Below are positions 24,897-35,876 of a stretch of 64,000 nucleotides of DNA, piece by piece (within the stretch, counting starts at the first letter, position 1; each line of letters opens with the position of its first letter). The notes under the pieces are model-generated. The model searched no databases, was not told the DNA's origin, and saw only the letters and a program-made list of their open reading frames with translations. Source of the DNA: Siphonodentalium dalli (Eukaryota > Mollusca > Scaphopoda > Gadilida > Siphonodentaliidae); contig CP136069.1 of assembly GCA_032622095.1 (NCBI GenBank), positions 69,275,319 through 69,339,318 on the forward strand. The letters are read 5' to 3'. The position numbers and the translations under genes are program-made.

Positions 24897-25548
24897 TTGT
24901 GTACGACGACAATACCAGTTGCGACGTTGTAGAGGAATCGTACAGTAATGATATGTTCCTTTCGACCCACTTAAACATAACTATGTCTTCGAAATGTCAC
25001 GTCATTGAACTTATAGGCTCTGCCTGAATCAAACAAGGTATTCCGATTAACACTTAGCTACTTTTATTCGACTCCGCATGTAACAAAACTGTATTTGGGG
25101 GTTGAGGAAATATGTTGTATTCTGTGATGGAATTGTGTATACGTCTGGGGTGGGGTCTGCAATTGTTTTCCGAACACTAGGCGGGGCGTTGGTTGGTTCT
25201 GCAGCCATGCTTACACATTTGTCCTGGCCCTGTAATTTTTTTCCTAGAGTGATTTTTCTTCAAAATAATGGGACAAAAGGTTTTAAGAATGCTTCTATTA
25301 TGTAATATGTATGCACTTAACTCTTGGTAGGGTGTTGAGTTCACCAGCAGTTAATTAATGAGGAATGACACCAAGGGGTAATAAAAATTTCAGCTTGCTA
25401 AATGTTCTCACCAAAGAACTATAATTGCACATTGGCATGGAAAGGCTCATATTTAAATAGTTCTATTAAAATCATTTAATCAACCTGGTGTAAATGAAAA
25501 CATAACACAATAATAGATTCTTCAAATAAATGTAAACTCTTCACGTAA

Positions 25549-25780
25549 AGGTACTCAATCCGATTCGATGGTCCCCATGTCATCGGATTCCAACAACAAC
25601 AATTTTTTTTTAAATGCCGCTTCAGTTATAAGAATCGAGTAATTGCCCAAAAATATTGTTAATCACAGTCAACTATAGTGTACAATTGCCCAAAACATGT
25701 TATTGTCAAATATCTGACACAAAAAAGTCACTTGATTTTAGAGTTATGCCAAGGAAATAGACATTTCGGATTGAGTACCT
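25549..25780. mobile_element. TTAA-family MITE, internally deleted copy c
   Basis: Left end GTAA then AGGTACTCAATCCGATTCG; right end CGGATTGAGTACCT then TTAA. 232 bases, so about half the family length, with the middle removed. It lies between the arms of the inverted duplication. Confidence 0.85.
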
Positions 25781-25936
25781 TTAACTCTTCAAATAAAAAT
25801 AGACTATTAAAAATCTGTAATAAAATAAAACAAATGTGTTAAAACAAACTTTGACCGATTTCAACGATATTCTGTATATGGGTCGAGGATCACCTATAGA
25901 TGGGAGCTGTCAAATTTGAATGATTTTTTTGAAAAA

Positions 25937-26335
25937 TATGGCCACTGGCAGCCATCTTGCATTTTACTCTTTGCATCACTAAATCCTTTAACATACCACG
26001 CAGAGCTTATCCCTCATCCGATCATCATCAACCTGTATAGGGACCTTCGATGTGACCTCTCGATGGGTGCCTTCGATTTTTTCCAAATTTTGTCAAATAA
26101 ATGGCTGCCATTTTGGCCATCTTGGATCTTACTGTTTGTATGACCAAATCCTTTAGCACACTTTACAGGTCACAGTTCTCGTCAAATCGTCACCGAACTC
26201 CATGTGGATCTTCGACGTGCCCTCTAAATGGGAGCCTCCATTGTTCCCCAAAATTTGTTTTAAACAAACATGGGCACCTGCAGCCATCTTGGATTTAAAT
26301 TGTCAATCCATCAGCATACCCTACAGCCCACATTT
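25937..26335 (+). repeat. ~170-bp tandem repeat, 2.4 copies
   Basis: Each copy has cagccatcttg-attt, ccaaatcctttaacata, gaccttcgatgtgacctct and atgggtgcctt. Copies start near 25937, 26101 and 26268. Low-complexity 'gccatcttgga' repeats of this type are common in invertebrate DNA. Confidence 0.7.
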
Positions 26336-26689
26336 TTTGGAGAATTGTTTTTAAACTTTACAGTGCTGTTGGTATATCAAAGTAGGAATGCTTCTATAAT
26401 CATGATAAGGAACATTGATAGGAAAAGATAGATCAGGAAAACTGAGTAAAATAGTCATTTGAAGCAGTTTGGATGGGATGGGTCCCTCTCCCAGAATCGG
26501 AAAACGGATGTGGAGCGGACCAGTGCCTACCTCTTGTGATTGAAGGTTAATAGTGACCATCGGTAGGCCGAGTATCTCTAATATGGAAACCTAATTCATG
26601 GGTTCGTCTTTGCACACAAATCCCATCATCACAACTTGGCGTACATATTTTTGGCAACTAGTGATCATCAACTTAAACAACTAGGCGTA

Positions 26690-27120
26690 CATAGACTGAG
26701 AGCGGGGTGTCCAAATAAATACTCTCTACGTTAAAATTTTGAATACACTCGAGCCAAGGGCATGTCCATATATGTTACACACATACCGGTCTTTCCGTTG
26801 CAATATAGTGGGATTTCCGACAGATGCTGGATATGTGTTAAAATGACATTTGAAGAGGGAATTTTTGCGAGAAAATTATTTTCTGAAGTGATCAAAGGCC
26901 GTTTTTATCTATTAAACAGAATGTTCCGCTCAAATGGAGCCCGCTTACGATCGGCAAATGTGTATGTACAATATATAATTACGTTTATAGATGTGGTGCA
27001 ACCGTGTGTCCGTCTGAAACCTGGATTTTGTGGTGTTGTTGTGATATTTCTGTCACAATTACGTTCTAAAAATAGCATTTTTCGTCTTTTCGAAAACAAC
27101 TTCCGATTTAATGTTTGTAC
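26690..27120 (-). pseudogene. Unidentified coding remnant, right arm of inverted duplication
   Basis: Minus-strand frame equivalent to that of the left arm, with two stops instead of one. It points the same way as the larger minus-strand remnant to its right (27240-28862) and may be its continuation. The plus-strand frame 26762-27136 (124 codons) is the antisense of it. Confidence 0.4.
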
Positions 27121-27239
27121 GGTTTATACACTGTGATACCATCGGCTGTTTACCGATCTGGGTCATGCGTGCGGTTGCGATTGTAGCGACCGGCCGTGAC
27201 TCTTAACACCACGTGCATGTGTTGTGGCCATTGATCTTG

Positions 27240-28862
27240 ATCATGGAGTAACTTTTGTTTCGCAATCTCGGTAGTTGGCCGATTTTGGGTCACGCACGAG
27301 TTTGCGTTGATAAAGCTGCCTTGTCATATCGTTCACATTCAGTTCAACATGGCGGATGGTGTTTGGCCCGATGGACCGGACTCCGTTGCCTTTATATAGC
27401 GTTGGGTTCGCTAATGTGCCGATCAGGTCGATCGTTGTTCTACAACGGCTAAATAATGACAGAACCATCGAGTACCAATGGGAGGCATTGTATGCTACAT
27501 GTACAGAGGTCCGATACGTTGTCCAGGAAGACTGTGTGTAGCCATGCATGACTTCGCAGGTCGACTTCCATGCGCGTTTTTAACGCTTCGCTCTCGGAGG
27601 CTTTGTTGTACACACAGCTGGTATCCACTATGCGCTCGTGATTTCGATTGCAGAAGTCAATGCGCTTTCCGACCTCTTCACTTATATGGCGGCTATGTTG
27701 TACATAGTCTGTGCTCATGACTTCGTCTGTGTTGGTCTTAGAGTTTTTATAAAGCTTCGCACGCAGAGGTTTTTTGCATACAGACACAAAATAGTAGATT
27801 CACGAGGACAGTCGGTGTTACTGTAAATAAGATGTGGAAGTCTAACGATAAAAATACGTCTGGTTTTCCGACGTCAATCAATGCTTGACCGTGTGTCCTA
27901 TTGTCTGCATGGTTTACATATCACATGTGGTTCATAAACATGCAGGGGTTGTTGATGATATATAATCGACCATAGCATTGTGCGGCTCTTGTTCGCCTAT
28001 ACATGTATACGCTATAATTGTGATGTGTTGCATCCTAACCCACATACATAGCTTGATTCTGCCCTCTTTGAGGGAAAGTTGTGCTCAATGTTGACAACTG
28101 CTTTGGGTCTGATGGACACATAATTTCTGTCATATCAATGTTGTATTAATTCAACATTTGAATCATGGACAATATTTGGGCACGCACGTTCTTCATTAAC
28201 TCACCAAGGACTGAGTTTTTAAGGAGATTATTCACATCTCCAATGACACACCGAACCATTCGTAACAGCTGTTCGTAACAGAAATATTTGGTTACATTTT
28301 CGCCACGAGGCGGAATCCGATAACGTTTCCGGTGTGCATTTGTGCGTGATAACGGTTTCGATGTCAATACTCCGATACCATGCTGCGCCATATCCAATGT
28401 TATGGTTGCAAAGGCCAGTCACACGCCGAGCCGCTGAGGTCCCTGGCCGTTGTTAATCTTGAAGCGGCCATGCATGAGAGAAAGGCTATAGATCATTTGA
28501 TTCCCTTGCCGCTGGTCACTTGTAATTGTGTTTGGCTGATTTGTGTATTTGCATACATCCGCAGACGTATCTCAGCTATCGCGTCGAAATATCGCATATG
28601 ATTCTTGTCATGCCATGTCAGATACACATATAGGCTACTGATTGTTTTGGCGATTACACAAGTTGAAACACACTTTATTTCTATGAACGGTAAATGAACT
28701 CATAGACGGTGATTGGTATTGCCAATGTATACTTGGTCGACAGATGGTTTTATTTTTACATTTGTAGTTGCGACCGAAACCCGGCATAGAGGTACAGCGG
28801 CGGTGTACCCAAGCCTATGATCCTTATGTGGGGCTCAATGCCTTCAACAGTTTCAGATGGAT
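27240..28862 (-). pseudogene. Broken minus-strand coding remnant, segment 1
   Basis: Successive minus-strand stretches of 30-100 codons read as normal protein, switching frame at least five times and crossing several stops. Examples are GIEPHIRIIGLGTPPLYLY near 28840-28780, WHDKNHMRYFDAIAEIRL near 28600, and the longer frames 28146-28397 and 27449-27787. Plus-strand frames in the same interval are shorter and look like shadows. The sequence ends abruptly at 28862, the border of a 7.0-kb insertion, and resumes in frame at 35877. I do not recognise the family. Candidates are an endogenous large DNA virus (herpes-like elements are known in some marine invertebrates) or a large self-replicating transposon. 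No restored reading is offered. Confidence 0.5.
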
Positions 28863-29159
28863 TTAAAAGGGAACTGTTAATAAAACTTTTTGTTCAGTAA
28901 AATAAACTATACCAGTGTCATAACGTAGAATTAAGGTTACTAAAAACGAATCATATTCGAAAACACCAACTTATAGCGTAAAAATCGAGATTTTAATGCC
29001 TTTTTGACGTCGAAAATAATAAGGAAAAACTAAAAAGCCACTCACCAGTTATATGTGCACAAAGAAGCGTGACGTCAAAGTGGGAACGCAACTTTTTTTC
29101 GGATGAGGGAATAAGACGTAAACATGTCCACGTGTTTTCTCATTTGTTTTGTTAATGGC

Positions 29160-29395
29160 GACTTACGATACAAATCTACTATTTTCAACAATTTGGACAT
29201 TTAGAAAGTATTGATGACTGAAGTGTGTAATCATATAATATCACGGAGTTGTGCTTGGACTATACGTTGGACGCTGTTTTGAGAATTTTCGATGAATATT
29301 GTGAATTGGATTTTCGATTCTGGACAGTGGAGGTTGACGTTTCGCAATTGAAACAAATTGACACTTTTATTGACAGATTTATGTTTTAGCGGAAT
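29160..29395 (+). pseudogene. Weak coding trace inside the 7.0-kb element
   Basis: After an ATGGCGACT start with an early stop, a second plus-strand frame (about 29240-29390) reads FDEYCELDFRFWTVEVDV and ends in TAG. There is an AATAAA near 29630. Too short to identify; could be an exon or fragment of the element's own gene. Confidence 0.2.
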
Positions 29396-29639
29396 GTTTA
29401 TCAACCAAGAATCAAAATTATTGGACTGTAATGTGCATAGAACAGTTGTCTGCAGTTTTCAACACATTCTTGGTGGAAAAAGATTCTAAAACTACGATGA
29501 CAATTTGGGAAGTAAATCACCTATTTTCGATGTTTTTTCCGGTGGTAATCCGACGTGGGCCGTATTAAAAAATGCCAGCAAGGAGCTGATGCTGAACTCT
29601 TCCAATTTGATAATTATTTATTATAATTAATAAATATTT

Positions 29640-30370
29640 TTTTAACCATTTCGCTTGCATATATTCTCCAAAATCAGTTGGACAAAATAGGTGAACAACC
29701 GATATACATTGTACAATAATAGCCTGATCGAGTTAAAATAGATTCATTGATCCTGGCACATTGTTCACTATTGTATTGTAAGAGGGAGACCTCTAAATTT
29801 CTTGAACATTGTTTAAGAATTTGTAGATGTTTATATTGAATATTCTCAGTAAATAATTATTCTGTATGTTTCAAAAGAAATCAGAATGTTATTGTTTGCA
29901 AGTACTAGTATTGGTTGAAAGATAATTACAGAACAGTTTAGATTGACTCCCCTCTTACCAGATGCATGCTGACTGTGGAAGACCGATCGGTCTATTTAAG
30001 CACTTCTGGGCTATTATAGATCACTCGGTGATTCACCCAGGTTCGTTGGATGGCTCAAACGATGTTTCCTAAGAAATTTATATATACCCTTAATTTGAAC
30101 CACACAGTTAATTGTTTCGTACCATATTTTTTGTCATTTCACATCATATACATGTACATTTGTATGTTTCGTTGGTTCCCACAAATGGTAATTGGTCATG
30201 CATATGCAGCGTACCATGTGAAAAATTATTTTAATTTTGTTAACTTAATGAAAGCGAACATGTTTACGATTTAAAGTTACGTGATGATGACAACCCGACA
30301 TTTACATGTAAACATATTTCTTTCTTTTTTTGCGAAAACAAATTAACAAATTGAAATTGTGGCAACAAAG
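29640..30370. other. AT-rich, nothing recognised
   Basis: A 74-codon plus-strand frame (30050-30274), aromatic-rich and without motifs; not supported as a gene. Confidence 0.4.
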
Positions 30371-30374
30371 TTAA

Positions 30375-30639
30375 AGATACATAATCCGAATTAACGCTTG
30401 CATATTACTATTTCCTTGGCTTCGGGGGTAAACATATTTGATTCGAGTCGAGGAACCCACCCGTGTTGAACAAAATGTTGATAAATAACAGGTTTTGGGC
30501 AATTGTTTACTATTGTTGACTGGTTAGCATATTTTTTTGGGGGCCATTAATCGATTCTGATAACCGAAGCGGCATTTCAAAAAAATGTTTGTTGTTGGAA
30601 TCTGATAACATGGGAACCATCGAATCGGTTTGAGTACCT
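30375..30639. mobile_element. TTAA-family MITE, deleted copy d
   Basis: TTAA then AGATACATAATCCGAA at the left; CGGTTTGAGTACCT then TTGT at the right. Contains ttcgggggtaaa, gattcgagtcgaggaaccca and the ttgttgg tract; central part missing. Confidence 0.8.
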
Positions 30640-30896
30640 TTGTTATTTCCAAAAAATCATACGGTATACAAATTGTCGAAATGATACATGTACTGGTATG
30701 AAATGTCCAGAACCCTGGTGCGAAACATCTCTATGTCAAACTTCTATGGCACGAATTGTCCAGCAACCTATTGGCTGTTCAGTCCATTGCACATTATAAT
30801 TTATTTCCAAACAAAGGTAATACTAAATATTAAAGCAGCGTTTAGTGTTAAGTTCAATCTTGAACTAATTGTAAATGTGATATAGTCACAGGGGCT

Positions 30897-31042
30897 TGTT
30901 GTAAAGAAAACAAGTAAAATTGAGGGTGCCACTTTATCAAACATTATAAATGCATCAATATTCTATTGATATACATGTAATGCATTACAAACGCATGTTT
31001 TTGTATATATATTTTTACTTGTTTTCTTAACAAGCCCCTGTG
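30897..31042. mobile_element. 146-bp hairpin MITE
   Basis: CACAGGGGCTTGTTGTAAAG at the left and CTTAACAAGCCCCTGTG at the right, then aaaacaagtaaaa / tttttacttgttttc inside; AT-rich centre. No clear target duplication. Confidence 0.75.
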
Positions 31043-31549
31043 GCCTCAGTTTAAGTATAGGAAGCCATGACTTATCTGCGGAAGAGCTCTCGATCTATTG
31101 TTCACTCATTGTGTGACCACTGAAATCAGAGACGTGGCTAGATAGTCTCCCCATTGGGGAGGGGGTCCACCTTGATACCTGTATGTTACGACAGCACCCC
31201 TTGGAAGGAAGTTTCATACTGATGGCTATATCGGTCCAAAATTTGTTCGAATTTTTGCCCGGTACGGCTTGTTATCAAACTACATTTGTACATGTACTTA
31301 CCGTAGGTGAATATCACTTCAATTTGCCTTAAATTGAGTAATATAGTTTTAGGACATCACCAATCAGAGTAATATGATTTCATGACATCACGTATCCGAG
31401 TAATATGGCTTTACAACATGGCATAATTCTATTTCACTGTTAAATAATGCATAGACAATGATTTTTTGTGATGTCACTCATTTGAAAGAGTTGTCATAGT
31501 ACACTGTTACTAAGAGGCAAACTAATTAATGTTATGGATAGGGTATTAC

Positions 31550-32250
31550 TTGGTTGGTTTGATATTATAGGCCTGATTTCAGCCCCCGGTAACCTCATTT
31601 CAGCCTTCGATGTCAAGCTGATAGTGATATGAGGTTACCTTAGGCTGATATCAGGCCTAATATCAAACCAACCAAGAAATGTCCTCATTATTATATAACT
31701 AGCAGGGTGACCAGTCGTTGCCCAGGTTAATGCTCCCACTTTTTTACTCTGACCCCAATACCATCACTGTAGACATTTCTAATCTGCACCATTATGATGA
31801 TTATCTTTCTCATAAGAAATAACAAATTAATAGATACGTGTAGGCTATTACATGTACTTGGTTGGTTTAAATATATAGGCCTGATTTCAGACCCCTCGGT
31901 AACCTCATATCAGCCTTCGATGTCAGGCTGATAGAGATATGAGGTTACCTCAGGCCGATATTTGGTCTAATATCAAACCAACCAAATAATATCCTCTAAA
32001 TATTATGTAACTAGCAGGGTCGTTACCCATGTTAATGCAGTGTGGTATTGTTTTGCCCCTCCCACTTTTTGTCCCTTACCCCAATACTGTCAAGTGCTGT
32101 ATACATTTCTAATCTGCACAATTATGTTGATTATCTTTCTCGTTAGAAATTACCCCTGTTAGACCCCTTTGGAGCCATCTAGAAGGTCCCTCGTGTATCG
32201 TGAATTAATATAGAATAGACATTCACAAATATAGGTATAGATAAAGATTT
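31550..32250 (-). repeat. Duplicated hairpin block joined to an R1/M-type repeat
   Basis: Two hairpins, 31550-31675 and 31858-31985, both with ttggttggttt...ataggcctgatttcag...ggtaacctca...ccttcgatgtcagg and the complementary ...aatatcaaaccaaccaa. Each is followed by ctagcagggtgacc / ctagcagggtcgtt, ...gttaatgc, and the reversed R1 start (tctaatctgcaccattatgatgattatctttctc). So a hairpin plus repeat unit of about 308 bases was tandemly duplicated. The ctagcagggtgacc phrase also links it to the module starts of the 13-22-kb array. Confidence 0.75.
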
Positions 32251-32451
32251 TTTAAGAAGTTCCCGGACCCTTGTGGTTGTAAATAGAATGCACTCAGAGA
32301 TTCTGACTTCAAACTTGCGCCACCCTTCTAATTTACATGTACCGGTATACTACCGGTAGTATTGCTTGATAAGTTGATAAGACATGTGTTGATTTGATTT
32401 GGGTTGAAAGATTAGAAAATCAGTGCCCCCCCTCTCAAAATTATCATTTAA

Positions 32452-32917
32452 AGGTACTCAATCCGAACAGAGGGTCCCCATCTCAACAGATTCCAACAAC
32501 AACAATCCGATCAGAGGGTCCTATATTACTATTTATTTGGCTTTGGGGGTAAAAAATATTTGATTCGAGTCGAGGAACCCATCAAACAAAGCTCAGAGAT
32601 ATTAAATTTGTTATGTTCTCGAGATGAGTACTAATAATTGCCGTCAATTTCGTATCCTGCTCGAGATGTGTACACCAAAACACTGTTCAAACAGACAAGG
32701 ATGGATAACTCTAAAATCAAGTGGTAATAATAACGCAATTTTGACTGAGTTCTGGGCCAGAAAGTATTCCCGATAATGAAAAATAATAGATTTCTAAAAT
32801 CGATATCTAACAAATCTGAGCTTTGATGGGTGACTTCCTCGACTCGAATCAAATATTTTTGACCCCCCGAAGCCATTGAAATAGTAATTGAGAGGAGTTT
32901 TATCGGATTGAGTACCT
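32452..32917. mobile_element. TTAA-family MITE, best-preserved copy e
   Basis: Perfect TTAA on both sides (32448-32451, 32918-32921), terminal repeats AGGTACTCAATCCGA and TCGGATTGAGTACCT exactly complementary over 15 bases. 466 bases. An internal hairpin (gataactctaaaatcaagtgg arm) lies near the middle. Use this copy as the family reference. Confidence 0.9.
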
Positions 32918-33689
32918 TTAAGGAATAATCTTGGTTTTTAATGTAATTACAGATTAAAGATGGTATATCTCTCCCTAAACCAAGTTTTATATGCAGCAGT
33001 TTCCTGAAATATGTATGAAGTATTAAAAATAATAAATTTGAATTGAAAACCCCTGTCCGGAAATGCTTCTATCTGACAATATTGATTTTATTTTATATTT
33101 TCTGGTATATTAGATACATACACTTGTACAACTAATTTGGGACATTTTACAGCTCGCAAAAATGTTTGGAGTGTAGCAAGTGTGAGAACTCTATCTCAGA
33201 TCGCCTGAAAGTTTTATGACATGACGGTTTGTTGTAAAAATAGTAACGAAAAATATGTCCCAATTGATAATCACATTATATAAGAAATTGAATGCCCTCA
33301 TAGTGGTGAACATCTACATGTATACCAAATTTCATTGAGATCCAAGCTGTTATTAGCACTACTGTTCAAGTTATGCCCTGAACAGACATCAGACGGGTGG
33401 ACAGACAGGTGCAAAACAGTATACCCCCTTTTTTTTAAAGGCGGTATGAATATCGATAATTGATATAAGCATTTCCTGACATGTGTCTTCGACTCGATTT
33501 TATTATTTTATACCCTGGCAATTATAGAAAACATATTTAGGAAGCTATAGATATATTTAAACCCATCTTCAAATGCTGATCACAAACTGATAATAAATCA
33601 GTGTTTGTGATTCGGTATAAAGCCTTTAGACTCTACTGTTCGGACTTTTCTGTTTACAGCTACCGGTATAATCTTGTGTGCCAAATACA

Positions 33690-33970
33690 TCTGCAGGGTG
33701 GAATATTGCGGATGAAGATGGATAATTTTAAAATCAAGTGGTAATAATAACTTGATTTTAGAGATATCCATCTTCATCCGCAATTCTGACCGAGACCACC
33801 TATTTGACGACGTGTTTTTGGGCCACAAACAATAGAAATAATAAACTTCAAAAATTGATATCTGATCACTCGGAGTGTTGATGAGTAGGTTCCTCGACCC
33901 GAATCAATATTTTTTACCCCCGAAGCCAAAGAAATAGTCATTTAGGAGCATCTGATCGGATTGAGTACCG
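33690..33970. mobile_element. TTAA-family MITE, right-half copy f
   Basis: Right end CGGATTGAGTACCG then TTAA (33971-33974); internal stem gcggatgaagatggata... / ...tatccatcttcatccgc at 33708-33783; left half absent. Confidence 0.8.
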
Positions 33971-33974
33971 TTAA

Positions 33975-35000
33975 ACAATTATTTTTGTGTCTAGACTTGA
34001 TTATAAAGCAAGTTTTCGCAATTGACATGCTTAAAATTGATATATGCATGGGGAAATGTAACCATCGTTGTCAACATGCCACGTGTGCGCAACATCTCAA
34101 ATGAAAAATCCAGTCTCTTGTACTAGTATTTGTAATTAAACTATTTGTATAGCATTTAAATTGTTATTTAAATTTAGAACAGAGCCATAATTTTGTTTAA
34201 ATGTGCAAATCTATGTGCAGATCTACATGTATGGTAATAAGGCTTAAGCATCGTGCAGGGTGGATTTTTCTCATAAAATTAATAAACATATAGGTACAAG
34301 TATTTGACACACAAGAGTAGGCACTTTGCTGGAGTCTGATGATGTTAGATGCTGATAGTCTAAAGGGTCAGTGTCTGGTTGTTCCCCTTGCAGAGGAGAT
34401 ATAAATGGGTACACGACATTTTGGATCGTCTTAAGTCGTTTCGTACCATATGTTTTGTAGTTTCGCATCATATTTTTTGTAGTTTCGTACCTTATTGTTT
34501 GGTCGTTTCGCACCATGTTGGAAATCAATTCGTCTTTTCATACCAATGATACCATATCACTATACATCATGTACATGTATGTCACACCATAGGGAAACAA
34601 ATAAATGATTTTCTGCAAAGTACGAAATAAAAAAAAGTAACCAAAAAATATGGTATGAAATGACCATGGTATCGGATAGTGAAATAATGAAGAAGTCACA
34701 ATAGTTGTATATCATTTATATGGTCACAATATATATAAAGCAACATGAAAGTTGATATGACATCTGTTCTGTTCGACTTCAGGTGTACTCAATTTCTACT
34801 CCGGCAATGTTCAGAATCCTATCCATTGATAATCCAACGACACTGGTATGAAGCGTCTAGAACTTAGAATCCATATTTAATATAATTATAAATCCTTCAG
34901 ACATTCAGTGTTACCGATCTCCAGAATCAACAACTGACTGTTCAAGGCGGTTCCACTCAATGGTTGTTTTTAAGAAGTCATCGTAATGTGTAATGTACAG
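33975..35000. other. AT-rich, no gene supported
   Basis: Contains several imperfect gtttcg(c/t)accatat repeats at 34430-34520 (gtcgtttcgtaccatat, tagtttcgcatcatatt, tagtttcgtacctta, ggtcgtttcgcaccat), which open an 85-codon minus-strand frame; not a gene. Confidence 0.45.
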
Positions 35001-35002
35001 TG

Positions 35003-35218
35003 CTAATAGTAGTAGTAGTACGCACTACGCAGTAGATTGAACGATTCTCTGATGGTGCTGTTAGCACTTGTTACACACCTCCTAAGTTCTCCACCAGATT
35101 TTGACAGACACTCGAGCTCCCTGCCACACTGGGGACAGTAACAGTAGTAACACTCACACTGACAGTGAATTGGCCTACTGGTAGTCGAAAATCTACGGGA
35201 TACTAAAGATATAGTCAA
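35003..35218 (-). CDS. Cysteine-rich minus-strand frame in the 7.0-kb element
   Basis: 71 codons; the middle is HCQCECYYCYCPQCGREL, a dense Cys cluster resembling a small zinc-binding knuckle, followed by a polar helix-like stretch (TSANSTIRESFNLLRS) and a Tyr run from a tagtag repeat. It lies on the same strand and ~230 bases downstream of the acidic frame at 35443-35640, so it could be a second exon, but I cannot see matching splice sites. Coding status uncertain. Confidence 0.22.
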   Translation of the reverse strand: MTISLVSRRFSTTSRPIHCQCECYYCYCPQCGRELECLSKSGGELRRCVTSANSTIRESFNLLRSAYYYYY

Positions 35219-35442
35219 TTTTGGACTAGCCTACTGCAGTACTGCCACTGGTACTAGTGATGCAGTCCTCAAATTTGGTTGCTTTATTTTCCTTGTCTTC
35301 TTCGATTTTGTTTTTAGAGTTAGATGTAGATTATTCATTTGTAGAATAACAATCAATTATCATGACAATCGTCGTCAACAATGAATGACATTGATAATTT
35401 GATCGATTCAATGATTGTTGACACTGTGACTGTGACTTGGTG

Positions 35443-35640
35443 AATTTAAATTTTAAGTCTCGCTGTCCTTGCTATCTTCGTCGGCTGGTTCGTGTAAAAT
35501 GGGCCAATATTAAAACGCAAGCCATCAAAGGCATCTTCAGTATCTGCCACAGGTGCAGTATCCTCCGCAACACGTAACTCGTCGTCGTTTTCGTGATCAG
35601 CGTCACTTTCAGACGCGGAAATACTGTGTGCAGAAGCCAT
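35443..35640 (-). pseudogene. Acidic N-terminal-type gene start, frameshifted (P2X7-like C-terminal-domain family style)
   Basis: ATG at 35640 (minus) in an A-rich good context opens MASAHSISASESDADHEN, then a very acidic stretch to EDAFDGLRFNIG. From there two frames compete. One continues to 35446 with an ordinary tail; the other, shifted, reads PILHEPADEDSKDSET before TAA at 35443-35445. Acidic leader + hydrophobic turn + 'EP' + acidic tail is how many invertebrate proteins with a P2X7-type cysteine-rich domain begin; acidic leaders are also usual in piggyBac transposases. The frame switch looks like a 1-2 base indel. It starts ~230 bases inside the right terminus of the TTAA element, suggesting that it is carried by it. 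Confidence 0.4.
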
Positions 35641-35876
35641 TTTTCGTAAACAGTTCGTCTTCAGGGGTAAGTCCCACGTTGACGTCACGGGTTTTGTGGT
35701 CACGTGACTCGAGCAAAATCAGCTAAGAAATAATAATCGATTTTTAAAAGTCGCTAAAAACACGTTTATCGATAAAATTATATCAAATTTTTTATTGGAT
35801 GTTATATTTGAACCTTATTCACACCAAACTAGCGATATAACATTGAAATGATAAACATTTAACAGTTCCCATTTAA

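Larger units (their letters stand above)
24438..27136. repeat. Inverted duplication, ~460-bp arms 1.8 kb apart
   Basis: 24438-24898 and 26678-27136 are inverted copies differing at a small number of bases; both contain the full segment from cacagtgtataaaccgtaca to tctatgtacgcctagttg. Outside both borders the sequences diverge. The interior holds other repeats, including a TTAA-family MITE. Confidence 0.85.
28867..35872 (-). mobile_element. 7.0-kb TTAA-flanked DNA transposon inserted in coding remnant
   Basis: Both ends abut TTAA (28863-28866 and 35873-35876). The terminal inverted repeat is AAGGGAACTGTTAA at the left and ATGGGAACTGTTAA (complement) at the right, 13 of 14 matching. Both ends have gtgacgtcaa-gtggga about 200 bases inside. 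TTAA duplication is the hallmark of piggyBac and Kolobok superfamilies. A small acidic minus-strand gene starts ~230 bases inside the right end. The interior is loaded with younger insertions (two or three TTAA MITEs, a 146-bp hairpin, a duplicated hairpin block). I found no intact transposase, so it is probably a decayed or non-autonomous carrier. Confidence 0.6.
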
